A stretch of DNA of 64,000 nt from Chroococcopsis sp964623815 (GCA_964623815.1 CAZUVR010000009.1:39514-103513), one strand, 5' to 3'. Numbered from the stretch's first letter, positions 45,701 through 54,528 are shown. The notes: a model not told the origin generated them from the sequence alone. Translations and numbers: made by a program.

Positions 45701-48700
45701 CGTTGCGTCTCGAAGTTGGGAGAAGAATTAATACTTAAGCCATTACCGTTAATGGTGAAACTGTCGTTATCGCCCGCACCTGTGCCGCCTACAAGGCTGT
45801 AAGTGTATACACCCCCGCCATCGGGTTCAACGAGCTTGAATGTACCCACTAGGGTGTTAGCAGGTACATTTTCATCGATCGTATCTCTACTGAGGGTTAA
45901 ACCGGTGGGAATCTCGGGAATATTATTAACGTTAACGGTGAAACGTTGATTGACGATCGCACCGCCTTTATCGATACTCCTGATCGTGAAATTGTAACGA
46001 GATTTAGTCTCGAAATCAGCGGAACCATTAAGGAGTATTTGATTATTCTCATCGATACTGAAAGCGCCACCGTCCTCACCGGAATTTATAGAATAGGTAA
46101 ATTTATCGATCGCATCGGGATCAATGGTGTTTAAAGTCCCTACTATCGTACTCCCCGGGAGATTTTCGTCGATGGTGGAGGATGTGAGAGTTATATTCGT
46201 GGGAGGGTCGTTAATATCGTTGACGGCGATCGAGAGGTTTTTATCATAGAATAAACCCCCTCTATCTGTTGTTCTGACTCTAATGTTGTAACTCGATTTA
46301 ATTTCAAAATTGGGGCTATTATTAATTACTAATTGATTACCGTTAATCGTGAAAGCACTGTTATCGAAAGCATTATTATTCGTCGTTCCCTGCCCATCGA
46401 TGAAAGTATAGGTAAAGCTATCTCCCCCATCCGGGTCAGTGGTGAGCAACTGCCCAATAACGGTATTAGCGGCAATATTTTCATCGATTCTGTTAACGCT
46501 TAGGGTTACGTTAGTAGGAACTTCGTTAACATTATTCACGTTAATTTCTAAATCTTTCTCGTAATTCAATCCATTGCTATCGGTAGTTTTTACCCTAATT
46601 TTATATACTGGTAGATTCTCGAAATTTGCCGAAGCATTAATAAATAATTGCTCACCACTGACGCTAAAACTGCTATTATTATCATCACCAATGCCGCCCA
46701 CTAATTCATAGGTAAAACTTTCGTTAGCGTCTTGATCCGCAGTTGTCAAGTTACCGATAAGGGTATTGGGAGATAAATTTTCAGCGATATTAGTATTGCT
46801 TAAAGTAATATTAGTGGGACGATCGTTAACATCGTTAATATTAACCGTCACATCTTTTTCGTAGGATAAACCAGCTCGATCGGTGGTTCTGATTCTCAAG
46901 TTATAGCTAGATGCTGCTTCGTAATCGGGAGGGGAATTAACTTTTAATTGATTTCCGCTAACAGCGAATAAACCTATACGACGGATCACCAGATCATCGA
47001 CACCTGAAAATAGGTCGCTAGTGAAATTGATGTAATTATCCCTATAACCCCCATTACCCTTAACATAACTGTAAATAAGGGTAGTACCAGAGTAAACATC
47101 GATATTGGTCTGACCGATTCCGTCGAAGGGATTGCGATCGTTCGGGTCTGTTAATCGTATGGTGAAGGGGTGTAAGCCGAAGCCATTACCAGGGCCTCCC
47201 CAGCCGCTAGAAGCACCTGTTACATCCTGACCAGCGTCGAAAGCCTGTATACCACCGTTACCTCTGAATAAAATACCGAACCCGTTAGCGCCCGAGTCGA
47301 TCCCCGCATTTTTGTCATTAGCCGACTGTCCGAGACGAATGCCACCCCAAGTAAAGTCATAAGCATCTAGCACGTTGGGGGCGAGCTTAAAAGCTATCTC
47401 TAAACCAGTGGGAGAAACGCTATCGTCAAAGTTACGATCGAGGGCTGCGGTTCCTCGAAAAGCGGTGAGAAGGTAGTTACCAGAATCGATAGGGAAGACT
47501 ATACTACCGAGTTGATTACTGCCGTTGGCTATCCAGTTAACCTGGTTATTATTGGCAGTCAGAGAGCCGCTCTGTCTTGCCACCAGATTGTAATTGAGAT
47601 CGGATGTGTTATTGGGAACAGAAAAATTATCGGACAGGAGAACATAATCACCATCTCCCCCCACCAAAGTATGAGTAAATGCGTCGTTGGCATCAGGATC
47701 GGTGGTGGATAAATTACCGACTATGGTATTTGCGGGCGAATTCTCGTCGATATTACTCGAACTTAAATTTATATCCGTAGGGGCTTCGTTGACATCGTTA
47801 ATCCGGATCTCTAAATCTCTCTTAATGTTCAGTCCGTTTTGGTCGGTGGTACTGACGCGAATGTTGTAGACGGGTTTACTCTCGAAGTCGGCAGAATCAT
47901 TAATTTTTAACGAATTGCCATCGATTGTGAAAGCCTCGTTATCGGGGATACCTTCCCCCGTTACCAGAGCGTAGGTGAATGTATTATTAGCATCTGGGTC
48001 GGTGGTGGTAAAGTTGCCGACGATCGCGTTAGCGCCCCTATTCTCGTCGATGTTACTGGTGCTGATGTTGAGAGCGGTAGGGGCTTCGTTAACATCGTTG
48101 ATATTGAGCGTGAGGATTTTATAGATGTAATTTATTAGGGAGTTATCGGTACTTTTGACGAACAAAGAATAAACCGATTGCGCCTCGAAATTGGGAGAGA
48201 AGTTAATGCGTAAACGATCGCCCTCGATCGAGAAACCCTGATCTATTGCTATCAACTGGTAATAATGACTATCATTGGGGTTATCGCCATCAGTCGTGCT
48301 TAAGGTAGCGACGAAGGTACCGGGATTAACGTTTTCATCGATGCGATCGGGGCTTAAGGTTATATCTGTGGGAGGCTCCCCCTCGTTGAGGACGGAAATG
48401 TCAAAACTTTCATCGTAATATAAGCCGCCGGGGTCGGTAGTCCTGACGCGAATCCGAAGAACCGGTTTAGTTTCAAAGTCGGGTACGATCCTAACTCGTA
48501 ATCTGTCGCCGTCGATGAAGAAATAACCGTTATCCGTCGAACCCTCTCCATCGACAAGGCTGTAAGTGAAATTGCTAGTGTTATCAACGTCGATAGTGCT
48601 GAAAATTCCTACGAGCGACGAGGGCAACCTGCTTTCCGACACTAGAGAAGAACTTAGATTCAAGTCCCTCGGGGTATCATTAGTTCCCTGTAGGTTGATC

Positions 48701-51393
48701 GTAAATAATGAGGTAGAAACACCGGCGAGATTTTGACCCGTCGGCTCGTCATTGACGGTGAAAGTGAATCGATCGATTACGTTCCCCGTTAGAGGATTGA
48801 TCCTATTGTTATCGGGAGTGTAAGTATAAGCCCCTGTGGAGACGTTGACGCTCATCACGCCGTAACTGCCGTTAAGGGTAGACATACCGCCGGCTACCGT
48901 TCCCCCGGCAACGCCGTAATTAATCGCGGTGGGTTGGGAATCTGGATCGACGCTCGATGTGAGGGTACCGGAAATAGGAGTGAAACTATCGTTGGCAGAA
49001 GTATCTACTATATTGGGAGGAGAGGCAGGGGTGTCTAATATGGGCTTATCGTTGCTGCCGTTAATAGTTAGGGTGAGCGTCGTTGTATCGCTACGCCCGA
49101 GTAAATCGTTACGGATTGTATAGTTGAAACTCTCGGTGAGAGAATTGCCCGCGTTTAAAGCTTGCACCGCCGGAGCGTTATTATCGAGGGCGTAACTATA
49201 AGAGCCGTCAGCGTTGAGGGTGAAAGTGCCGTAACTTCCCTGTAGCCCCGTACCCACTGTTCCCTCTGTCCCCTGCCCTTCTACAGAACCGGTTCTTACG
49301 GCGATGATGGTTACGCCGTTAGTATTATTATTCGGATTCGCATCATTGCTGAGAACGTTTCCAGTGGGATTGATCCCAGGGATATTATTATTTAACCCCC
49401 CGGCTTCTCTTGCCGTTGCCGTATCGGGATTGACGATATAAAGACCGTAACTATTGGGATTGATGCTACTACTGGTATTGTTGCTGAAAGTGATGCCGTT
49501 GTAGGTTACGACGGGTGCCGTCGATACCCCAGCAGCACCGCTCAGGGCGGAAGTAACCGCAAAAACAGCGCCACCTATCCCTTGACCGGAGTTATTGTTA
49601 GAGCCGAAGCCCCCTGTAGCGCTGTTACCGTCAAAACTGACGTTATTAAATTGGATATTACCGCTCCTGATAAATACGGCTCCCCCCATACCGGCACCGC
49701 CACCACCGAGAGCATAACTAACGCCTGAGGTTATACCGGAGCCATTGCCGCCGCCGAAGCCACCTGCCCCTGAGCGTCTGGAAAGACCAGGAGCAGCACC
49801 CCCGCCGCCCCCACCGAAGCCACCGACACCCCCCTGGGAAGATTGATTGTTACCGGCTCCGCCGCCGCCCCCGGCGAACCCACCAGCGCCGCCGTTACCC
49901 GCCGCCTGACGCAATACCCACTCTCCACCGATGAGGTCAAGGTTCAGACCGCTACCACCGCCGCCACCACCGCCGAAGTCACCCCCGTTACCACCTCCGG
50001 GAGCGTGGGAATAACTAGACCCGCCGCCGCCACCGCCGCCAATGCCGCCACTGCCGCCGCTATTACTTCTATCTAGAAATAGAGGATCATAATTTACGGT
50101 GCCGCCGCTACCGCCACCGCCGACACCGCCGCCACCGCCGGTAATTGGCGTGCGTCCGTAAATGGAGAAACGCCGCGCGACATCGACCGTGATTCCTGTC
50201 CTAGTTCCCGCTGCAGCGCCACCGCCGAAGGGGCTACCGTTACCAGTTCCCCCCTGCCCGACGTCCGCGAATATTGGTTGGAGAAACAGGTCTTCACCGT
50301 TAAAATCCATATATCTCATACCGCCATCGGTACGCAGAACGTAGGAGCCATCGGTGCCGTTACCGCTGTAGCCGCCCCCGCCACCGCCGCTATAGTCGTA
50401 ACCTCGACCCCCATTCCCGCTGAAGCCGCCACCACCGCCACCAGCTTCGGAGAGGAAAACACCGGCAGAGTAATCGATGCGCAAGTTAACTTCACCGCCA
50501 TCGCCGCCGAAGCCACCGCCACCCCCGCCACCGGCGTAGAAATTATTATCGTTGGCGTAATTTATATCAGCACCTCTACCACCGATCGCTCGATTATTGA
50601 TAAAGGCTATATTGGTAAAGCTGACGTTAGTGGTAACTTGTGCGCCGTCGTACAGTCCGTTAATAAATACGGCTCCGCCCATCCCGGCACCACCGCCGCC
50701 GCCACTCTTGCCGTCTCCTCCTTCACCTCGTCCGTTGACTAAACTGAGATTGGTGATGGAAACGTTACCTCTGTTAATGAAGAAGATGCGCACGTCGCCG
50801 GTGTTGTTGGTGCCGTTATTGTTGGCATCGCCGCTGATTCTGAGATTGTTTACCCCAGTGCCAGTGATTGTTAAATCGTCGGTGATAATCGGCAACATCG
50901 ATAACAGACGGATTGTATCCGGGGTGCTATCAGTGAATACAGAACCGGTAAAGACGATCGTATCCGCCCCCGGATTAGCATTGGCGTTGAGTATCGCCTG
51001 TCGTAAGCTTCCCGCTCCGCTGTCGTTCGTATTGGTGACTGTATAGGTGGTGGGGATAGATTGGGCGAATACTGCGGGGGCTATATAGTTCGCCACTACG
51101 GGTAAATTATTAGTCTCGAGGCCCGCCTGCGTCGTCGGCATTGTAATCGCGGCCCTTTTTATAGATGCCTCGCTGCCAGAGTTAGGAGCATCATCGGCGA
51201 TGCCAGAGGCAGGCAAAGCTACTGTCCCCCAACTGTCCCTAAAATTATTATCTACTGGGCGATTGGAGTTGATCGACCCTCCCTCTTCCGAGCTATCTAT
51301 TCTCTCCCCCCTCTCGCCTTCAGAGAGGATGAAACCATCTTCAAGCCATAGTTCCTGGTCAGGAGTGGGGGGGTTTAAGGGATCGATCGACAT
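42775..51393 (-). CDS. Giant RTX exoprotein C with glycine-rich, VCBS and cadherin-like repeats
   Basis: This protein has 2872 residues. After a leader of about 115 residues comes a segment typical of parallel beta-helix surface proteins (YTVTNTNDSGAGSLRQAILN). A Gly-rich region (about 210-585) has runs of 6-8 Gly and repeated GGAVFI. VCBS-type domains (about 670-910) contain GTFTLNADGSYSYAL. About ten cadherin-like repeats (about 905-2365) open NEAPTxITLSxxxIxEN and close with a DPDxxDxFTY pattern. Two of them carry an inserted lectin-like module of roughly 235 residues (about 1245-1478 and 1965-2204). An RTX array (about 2365-2788) and the shared C-terminus end the protein. Cadherin-like and RTX parts should bind Ca. 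The probable role is surface adhesion or matrix. Confidence 0.87.
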   Translation of the reverse strand: MSIDPLNPPTPDQELWLEDGFILSEGERGERIDSSEEGGSINSNRPVDNNFRDSWGTVALPASGIADDAPNSGSEASIKRAAITMPTTQAGLETNNLPVVANYIAPAVFAQSIPTTYTVTNTNDSGAGSLRQAILNANANPGADTIVFTGSVFTDSTPDTIRLLSMLPIITDDLTITGTGVNNLRISGDANNNGTNNTGDVRIFFINRGNVSITNLSLVNGRGEGGDGKSGGGGGAGMGGAVFINGLYDGAQVTTNVSFTNIAFINNRAIGGRGADINYANDNNFYAGGGGGGGFGGDGGEVNLRIDYSAGVFLSEAGGGGGGFSGNGGRGYDYSGGGGGGYSGNGTDGSYVLRTDGGMRYMDFNGEDLFLQPIFADVGQGGTGNGSPFGGGAAAGTRTGITVDVARRFSIYGRTPITGGGGGVGGGGSGGTVNYDPLFLDRSNSGGSGGIGGGGGGGSSYSHAPGGGNGGDFGGGGGGGSGLNLDLIGGEWVLRQAAGNGGAGGFAGGGGGAGNNQSSQGGVGGFGGGGGGAAPGLSRRSGAGGFGGGNGSGITSGVSYALGGGGAGMGGAVFIRSGNIQFNNVSFDGNSATGGFGSNNNSGQGIGGAVFAVTSALSGAAGVSTAPVVTYNGITFSNNTSSSINPNSYGLYIVNPDTATAREAGGLNNNIPGINPTGNVLSNDANPNNNTNGVTIIAVRTGSVEGQGTEGTVGTGLQGSYGTFTLNADGSYSYALDNNAPAVQALNAGNSLTESFNYTIRNDLLGRSDTTTLTLTINGSNDKPILDTPASPPNIVDTSANDSFTPISGTLTSSVDPDSQPTAINYGVAGGTVAGGMSTLNGSYGVMSVNVSTGAYTYTPDNNRINPLTGNVIDRFTFTVNDEPTGQNLAGVSTSLFTINLQGTNDTPRDLNLSSSLVSESRLPSSLVGIFSTIDVDNTSNFTYSLVDGEGSTDNGYFFIDGDRLRVRIVPDFETKPVLRIRVRTTDPGGLYYDESFDISVLNEGEPPTDITLSPDRIDENVNPGTFVATLSTTDGDNPNDSHYYQLIAIDQGFSIEGDRLRINFSPNFEAQSVYSLFVKSTDNSLINYIYKILTLNINDVNEAPTALNISTSNIDENRGANAIVGNFTTTDPDANNTFTYALVTGEGIPDNEAFTIDGNSLKINDSADFESKPVYNIRVSTTDQNGLNIKRDLEIRINDVNEAPTDINLSSSNIDENSPANTIVGNLSTTDPDANDAFTHTLVGGDGDYVLLSDNFSVPNNTSDLNYNLVARQSGSLTANNNQVNWIANGSNQLGSIVFPIDSGNYLLTAFRGTAALDRNFDDSVSPTGLEIAFKLAPNVLDAYDFTWGGIRLGQSANDKNAGIDSGANGFGILFRGNGGIQAFDAGQDVTGASSGWGGPGNGFGLHPFTIRLTDPNDRNPFDGIGQTNIDVYSGTTLIYSYVKGNGGYRDNYINFTSDLFSGVDDLVIRRIGLFAVSGNQLKVNSPPDYEAASSYNLRIRTTDRAGLSYEKDVTVNINDVNDRPTNITLSNTNIAENLSPNTLIGNLTTADQDANESFTYELVGGIGDDNNSSFSVSGEQLFINASANFENLPVYKIRVKTTDSNGLNYEKDLEINVNNVNEVPTNVTLSVNRIDENIAANTVIGQLLTTDPDGGDSFTYTFIDGQGTTNNNAFDNSAFTINGNQLVINNSPNFEIKSSYNIRVRTTDRGGLFYDKNLSIAVNDINDPPTNITLTSSTIDENLPGSTIVGTLNTIDPDAIDKFTYSINSGEDGGAFSIDENNQILLNGSADFETKSRYNFTIRSIDKGGAIVNQRFTVNVNNIPEIPTGLTLSRDTIDENVPANTLVGTFKLVEPDGGGVYTYSLVGGTGAGDNDSFTINGNGLSINSSPNFETQRIYNVRVKTTDTNSGLTFEKPLTVNIRNVNEAPTSLTLSNNTINENNARGAIIGNLIGIDPDSNDTLTYNIVGDYGKQTLLEDNLRIVSSWTTDNLNVDLGSRQTGSLSPTQWVNNWGTAVLSDGQDDVIGGAYLLLFTYGQGVALDRNFNNTNSYGGLEIGFTLSPDFGTQYTYNVTDNVWGGISLGLAGEDKTANIDSDVEHFGIQFWRNGSIKAFDRNTNITGSYNNWSAGTSRGAFYSFTLRVTDPTDDNPFDGVGQTDIAVYAGNNLVYQYSKGNGGYRDNYISFSSGELAAIDHLTISRLGTFDIQGDKLIANRPLDREQQSSYNLTVKTTDAAGLSVDKNLTVNVNNVNEAPTGITLSATSINEYVPANTTVGNFSTIDPDNNDTFTYTLVAGTGDDDNPAFTMINGNQLQLNSSPDFDIKPSYKIRVRTTDRGGLSVDQLLTITVNDLPGLVIIGTPNNDNLTGGLGYDTLRGLGGNDTLSGLGGDDSLDGGTGNDLMTAGTGNDVYVVDSVQDRITELPNGGIDTVQASISYTLGNNIENLELTGTAINGTGNTLNNQLTGNAGNNILDGKAGNDTLIGGAENDIYILDAPGDVVTEKTNEGIDTIRTSLSYNLTDNFENLALLGSAPINGTGNSANNYLLGNSGNNRLEGLTGNDTLNGSGGDDTLVGGSGTDTYFVDGGDTLVEDEAGVIDNVSASSSYTLEANLENLFLTGTSNINGGGNSLNNNISGNSGNNLLTGSNGNDRLTGGAGNDTLEGNSGNDNYTIDAGDTVNELANEGVDTVNVSFTGYILGDNLENLTVTGTTAIDATGNRTNNILTGNSAANRLNGMEGNDTINGGGGDDYLTGGNGNDLLTGGLDKDTFVLNQPGSGIDQINDFSVVDDTLVVSAADFGGGLTEGSFINTAQLRIGAGATTATNADHRFIYNSTNGAFLFDMDGLGGRAATQIATLSRSLTITSADILVIA

Positions 51394-51627
51394 TTAATAT
51401 ACTCTCCAGCTATGTAGGAAAAAGGTAGCGGTACTTTGTAATTATTCTGAACAGGCGGATATATGGCTCTAAATATTTTGCGAACCTCGATTAGGCTTTA
51501 GGGATAGGATTATTTTGCGCCTTAGTATGTTAATTTACTTATCAAACCAGGTCAATTACAGATTATAAACATTAATTCTTCTCAATTATTATACAGTACT
51601 CACCACTCAATGCTTATATTTCCAAAG

Positions 51628-51647
51628 ATATAAGTATATACTTATAT
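51628..51647. repeat. Perfect 20-bp AT-rich palindrome
   Basis: ATATAAGTATATACTTATAT is an exact palindrome in the 272-base gap between giant C (downstream) and the glycosyltransferase gene (minus strand). It could be an operator for giant C or a terminator-like cruciform. The rest of the gap, 51394-51627, holds no gene. Confidence 0.6.
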
Positions 51648-51665
51648 AGCAAAATTACCCATAGT

Positions 51666-52661
51666 TTATTTAACACCCAATTTATTTAATACTTTCCGAG
51701 CGAAGTTAGGGGCGGGAGGGTTTGAAGATTTAGTGGGCGTAGTAAATTGCGGGCGTTTCTCCGGTTCGTACAGATAGCGATAGTGTAAGAACACATCTCT
51801 ATAGGGAAACTCTATATTCTCTCCCTCACAAACCCGATTGATAATACTCGATGATAAACCTATATAGTGAATATAAGTCAGTCGCTTCTCCTTGTCATAA
51901 AGAATATTATCTATCTCGAGGAAATGAGAGGAAGTAATACAGCATCCCGTTCGTTTCTCATGGGGTAAAGAATGAGCTAAATTATTGATACGGTAATCCG
52001 ATCGCATCATCATATAATTAATGATCGTCTGATCTGGTGCCATCGGATAAAGTATCTGCGCCTCCTCATTCTTAAGCTGCTCAATTAACCAACTTCTCTT
52101 TTCTTCTCCGAACAAACCGACTTTAGAAGCGTAGAAACCCGAACAGAAAATCTCTTTATCGATGCGGCTTTGCGGGAACACTTCTAATAATTTCGGGTTA
52201 GTAACTTCGTAAACGTGAGTAGGGTCTTTATATTGAAAATCGTATGTAACACAATCACAATTATCGAGTTCGGCGAAAAGATGATGAACTGGACTCATTA
52301 ACAAAGTATCGCCGTCGGTATAGAGAAAACGATCGAATGGACTCTCAAAAGCAGGATAACGCCGGTGAGTACCGAAACGGTGATAACCTTCGCTGCCGGC
52401 TTTCCGCCACCGGGCCCGGGCAGTTGGATGGGTATCCCATACATCTCTGACGAAATTATCCCAACGCCCTATCACCGTAGCATCTTCAAAGAGTTGCACC
52501 TGAGGACGTTTAGCGATTTCTTCTTTTATCTTCACTGTGTTGTCATCGTAGGGATAGACACAGACGGGAAAATCCTTCCCCATCATCACCTCAATGCTAT
52601 TAAGTAGGGCTACGAGTTGATGATAGATGCGATCGTTAGCTAAGGTACAGATACCGTCCAT
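51666..52661 (-). CDS. Glycosyltransferase-like protein (Npun_R2821/R2823-type)
   Basis: This 331-residue protein is probably a GT-A-fold glycosyltransferase. It begins MDGICTLANDRIYHQLVALLNSIE, followed by a metal/nucleotide-sugar DxD motif in FLYTDGDTLLMSP (near residue 113), and DQTIINYMMM near residue 215, as in glycogenin-like GT8 relatives. Cyanobacterial proteins of this type carry the family label Npun_R2821/Npun_R2823, recalled from memory. It follows the next glycosyltransferase after 6 bases and lies upstream of the RTX giants, so the pair may modify these proteins or make a linked surface glycan. That link is inferred. Confidence 0.75.
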   Translation of the reverse strand: MDGICTLANDRIYHQLVALLNSIEVMMGKDFPVCVYPYDDNTVKIKEEIAKRPQVQLFEDATVIGRWDNFVRDVWDTHPTARARWRKAGSEGYHRFGTHRRYPAFESPFDRFLYTDGDTLLMSPVHHLFAELDNCDCVTYDFQYKDPTHVYEVTNPKLLEVFPQSRIDKEIFCSGFYASKVGLFGEEKRSWLIEQLKNEEAQILYPMAPDQTIINYMMMRSDYRINNLAHSLPHEKRTGCCITSSHFLEIDNILYDKEKRLTYIHYIGLSSSIINRVCEGENIEFPYRDVFLHYRYLYEPEKRPQFTTPTKSSNPPAPNFARKVLNKLGVK

Positions 52662-52667
52662 AAGGGG

Positions 52668-53633
52668 CTAAGAGAACTTTTCTACAAAGTCAGACAACCA
52701 TTGCAGTAAGTTTAGCTTATGGAGGATGATTTGTCTCGCTTCCGCGATCGCCTCTTGCGCTTCATGCCAGGCATCGGGAGTAGCCGTCACCTCTCGAATA
52801 TAGGCTAAACCCTTTTCATCGAGGCTCGGGAGACGGAGGAAGCTACCTGGGGGTAGTAACTTATCCGCCGCTGGGCCGCCGTAATATATGGGCAGGCACC
52901 AACATAAAAGCGCGTCCCAAAGTTTCTCACTGACGTAGAGATCGTTATCGGCGTAATTCTCGATCGAAAGATTATAGTAATAGGGTGCCATGCCGTGCCA
53001 CTTATTGAGCAAACTGCCCTTAGACTTTGACCAGTCTGGTAAATCCCGCCCGTATAAGTCGAAATCGAAGCCTGATTCTTGTAATAAGCGGATAAAGCCT
53101 AAACGTTGACGATGATTGGCGGTGCGGGCGATACCGGAAGTAATCCAGGAAACCGACTTTTCCTTATGGGGCGGCGGCATAAGATCTAGTTCTTGAAAAG
53201 AATTCCCCACGTACCAGATAGCCGGCATATAATCGGGGACAGGGGCGAAATCATCGGGGCCCGATATATACCCACAATATTTTTCAGCCGCCTTATAGTT
53301 AGCCTGATTTATGCTCACAATCTCTGTTAAAGGCGGTTCGCGCAAAAGATAAATAATTCTCTCTTTGGGCACCCGCCGTAATAAAGAATTGACATCTATC
53401 GGGGGTTGCGATCGTTTACCCCTTAGACGTTGCTTCCAGGATAGTTTCGCTCGGGGTTGAATCTCTGGGAAATCGAACTGATACATTAATAAGAAATGCG
53501 GTTGCGTCGCCCCTGCCAATATCTGAATATTCTTCCAAACTCCGAAATTTTGAGGAGTCTGTCGCCATAGCCAATCGTGCTGATCTTTTAAAGCAGGGTA
53601 ACTGCTCAACATTCCGATAATTTTTTTCGTCAT
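52668..53633 (-). CDS. GT10-family (alpha-1,3-fucosyltransferase-like) glycosyltransferase
   Basis: This 321-residue protein has a C-terminal half with the GT10 signature ENYADNDLYVSEKLWDALLC followed by LPIYYGGPAADKLLPPGSFL. The Glu-Asn, Tyr-Val-x-Glu-Lys and Tyr-Gly-Gly residues bind GDP-sugar in fucosyltransferases. The N-terminal half is more variable and has no membrane anchor. It is the first gene of the minus-strand pair, divergent from the PSRP-3 gene. The donor (GDP-fucose or other) and acceptor cannot be read from sequence. Confidence 0.82.
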   Translation of the reverse strand: MTKKIIGMLSSYPALKDQHDWLWRQTPQNFGVWKNIQILAGATQPHFLLMYQFDFPEIQPRAKLSWKQRLRGKRSQPPIDVNSLLRRVPKERIIYLLREPPLTEIVSINQANYKAAEKYCGYISGPDDFAPVPDYMPAIWYVGNSFQELDLMPPPHKEKSVSWITSGIARTANHRQRLGFIRLLQESGFDFDLYGRDLPDWSKSKGSLLNKWHGMAPYYYNLSIENYADNDLYVSEKLWDALLCWCLPIYYGGPAADKLLPPGSFLRLPSLDEKGLAYIREVTATPDAWHEAQEAIAEARQIILHKLNLLQWLSDFVEKFS

Positions 53634-53703
53634 TACGTCAGCTTATATAATCAATGCTCAAGATTCTAACTCAAGATGATTTCTGCCCTGGTGATCGATA
53701 ATT

Positions 53704-53712
53704 TGTTATAAT
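53704..53712 (+). promoter_or_regulatory. Extended -10 promoter of the PSRP-3 gene
   Basis: TGTTATAAT is a match to an extended -10 element (TGn-TATAAT) about 50 bases before the TTG start. No convincing -35 box is seen at the usual distance, which extended -10 promoters do not require. Confidence 0.5.
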
Positions 53713-53760
53713 TATGAGTCGGACAATTTATAGATAAAACTTGGGATTGGAGGCGTTTAC

Positions 53761-54072
53761 TTGGATTCTCGATTTATATTAAAAGTACTCTGGCTGGATC
53801 AAAACGTAGCCATAGCCGTAGATCAAATAGTGGGTAAAGGTACAAGCCCTTTAACAGCATACTTTTTCTGGCCCCGTAACGATGCCTGGCAACAACTAAA
53901 AGAACAATTAGAATCCAAACATTGGATTTCTGAAGACGACAGAATTGACGTACTCAATAAAGCCACCGATGTGATCAACTACTGGCAGGATCTACGTAAT
54001 CAGGGGCGTAGCGTACCTATGCTAGAAGCAGCTGGAAAATTTCCCGAGGTGGTATTCAGCGGTAGCAATTAA
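53761..54072 (+). CDS. Plastid-specific 30S ribosomal protein PSRP-3 (Ycf65)
   Basis: This 103-residue small-subunit ribosomal protein is found in cyanobacteria and plastids. The sequence FILKVLWLDQNVAIAVDQIVG, KGTSPLTAYFFWPRNDAW and LESKHWISEDDRI are characteristic of Ycf65. The start is a TTG, supported by GGAGG seven bases upstream and by the family N-terminus beginning at this point; no ATG fits better. It is monocistronic, ended by a strong hairpin shared with atpC. Confidence 0.92.
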   Translation: MDSRFILKVLWLDQNVAIAVDQIVGKGTSPLTAYFFWPRNDAWQQLKEQLESKHWISEDDRIDVLNKATDVINYWQDLRNQGRSVPMLEAAGKFPEVVFSGSN

Positions 54073-54082
54073 CCTCCCTAGG

Positions 54083-54100
54083 GCCCCCATAATAGGGGGC
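54083..54100. terminator. Terminator between PSRP-3 and atpC
   Basis: GCCCCC and GGGGGC form a perfect 6-bp GC stem with an ATAATA loop, then GGGGTTTT on the plus strand. It lies in the 39-base gap between the two convergent stops and probably ends the PSRP-3 transcript and possibly atpB-atpC. Confidence 0.7.
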
Positions 54101-54111
54101 GGGGTTTTCGG

Positions 54112-54528
54112 TTAGAGAGAAACTAAACCGCCCGCAGCTTGATATTTAGCTCGGGCTTTACGCCATGATTGTTGAGCTTGGAGGAGTTGACGCTTATCGT
54201 CACCCTTGCTCACTTCATCGAGTCGCTCTTGAGCCTTGTTGTATTCGGCTTGAGCCTTTTCCTTGTTGATATTCTTGCCTAATTCGGCACCATTAACGAG
54301 AACTTTGATCTCGTTATTTTCCACTTCGGCGAAACCGCCCATAACGGCCACGTTTTCCCAATCTTTACCAGGACGAACGCGCATTACCCCGATATTCAGG
54401 GCGGTTACTAGGGGGGCGTGACCGGTTAAGATACCGAGCTGACCGGTGGAACTAGGGAGGATTACTTCTTCTGCTTCACTGTCCCAGACGATTTTATCGG
54501 GAGTGATGACTCTTACTTTCAGTGCCAT
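54112..54528 (-). CDS. atpC: ATP synthase epsilon subunit
   Basis: This 138-residue subunit belongs to the central stalk of F1 and couples rotation and regulates ATP hydrolysis. The N-terminal beta-sandwich is clear (LKVRVITPDKIVWDSEAEEVILPSSTG, LGILTGHAPLVTALNIGVMRVR), followed by the C-terminal two-helix domain (about 88-138). It lies downstream of atpB, as in the separate beta-epsilon operon of cyanobacteria. The 201-base spacer to atpB is unusually long because it holds a low-complexity repeat. Confidence 0.95.
   Translation of the reverse strand: MALKVRVITPDKIVWDSEAEEVILPSSTGQLGILTGHAPLVTALNIGVMRVRPGKDWENVAVMGGFAEVENNEIKVLVNGAELGKNINKEKAQAEYNKAQERLDEVSKGDDKRQLLQAQQSWRKARAKYQAAGGLVSL

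Noticed and set aside
49731..50742. Long reading frames on the plus strand and in other frames across the glycine-rich region
   Set aside because: They are shadows of GC-rich Gly codons of giant C, with Ala/Pro/Thr-biased composition and no ribosome sites.
51394..51665. tRNA or small RNA gene in the AT-rich gap
   Set aside because: The palindrome is too short and no cloverleaf or conserved RNA motif was found.
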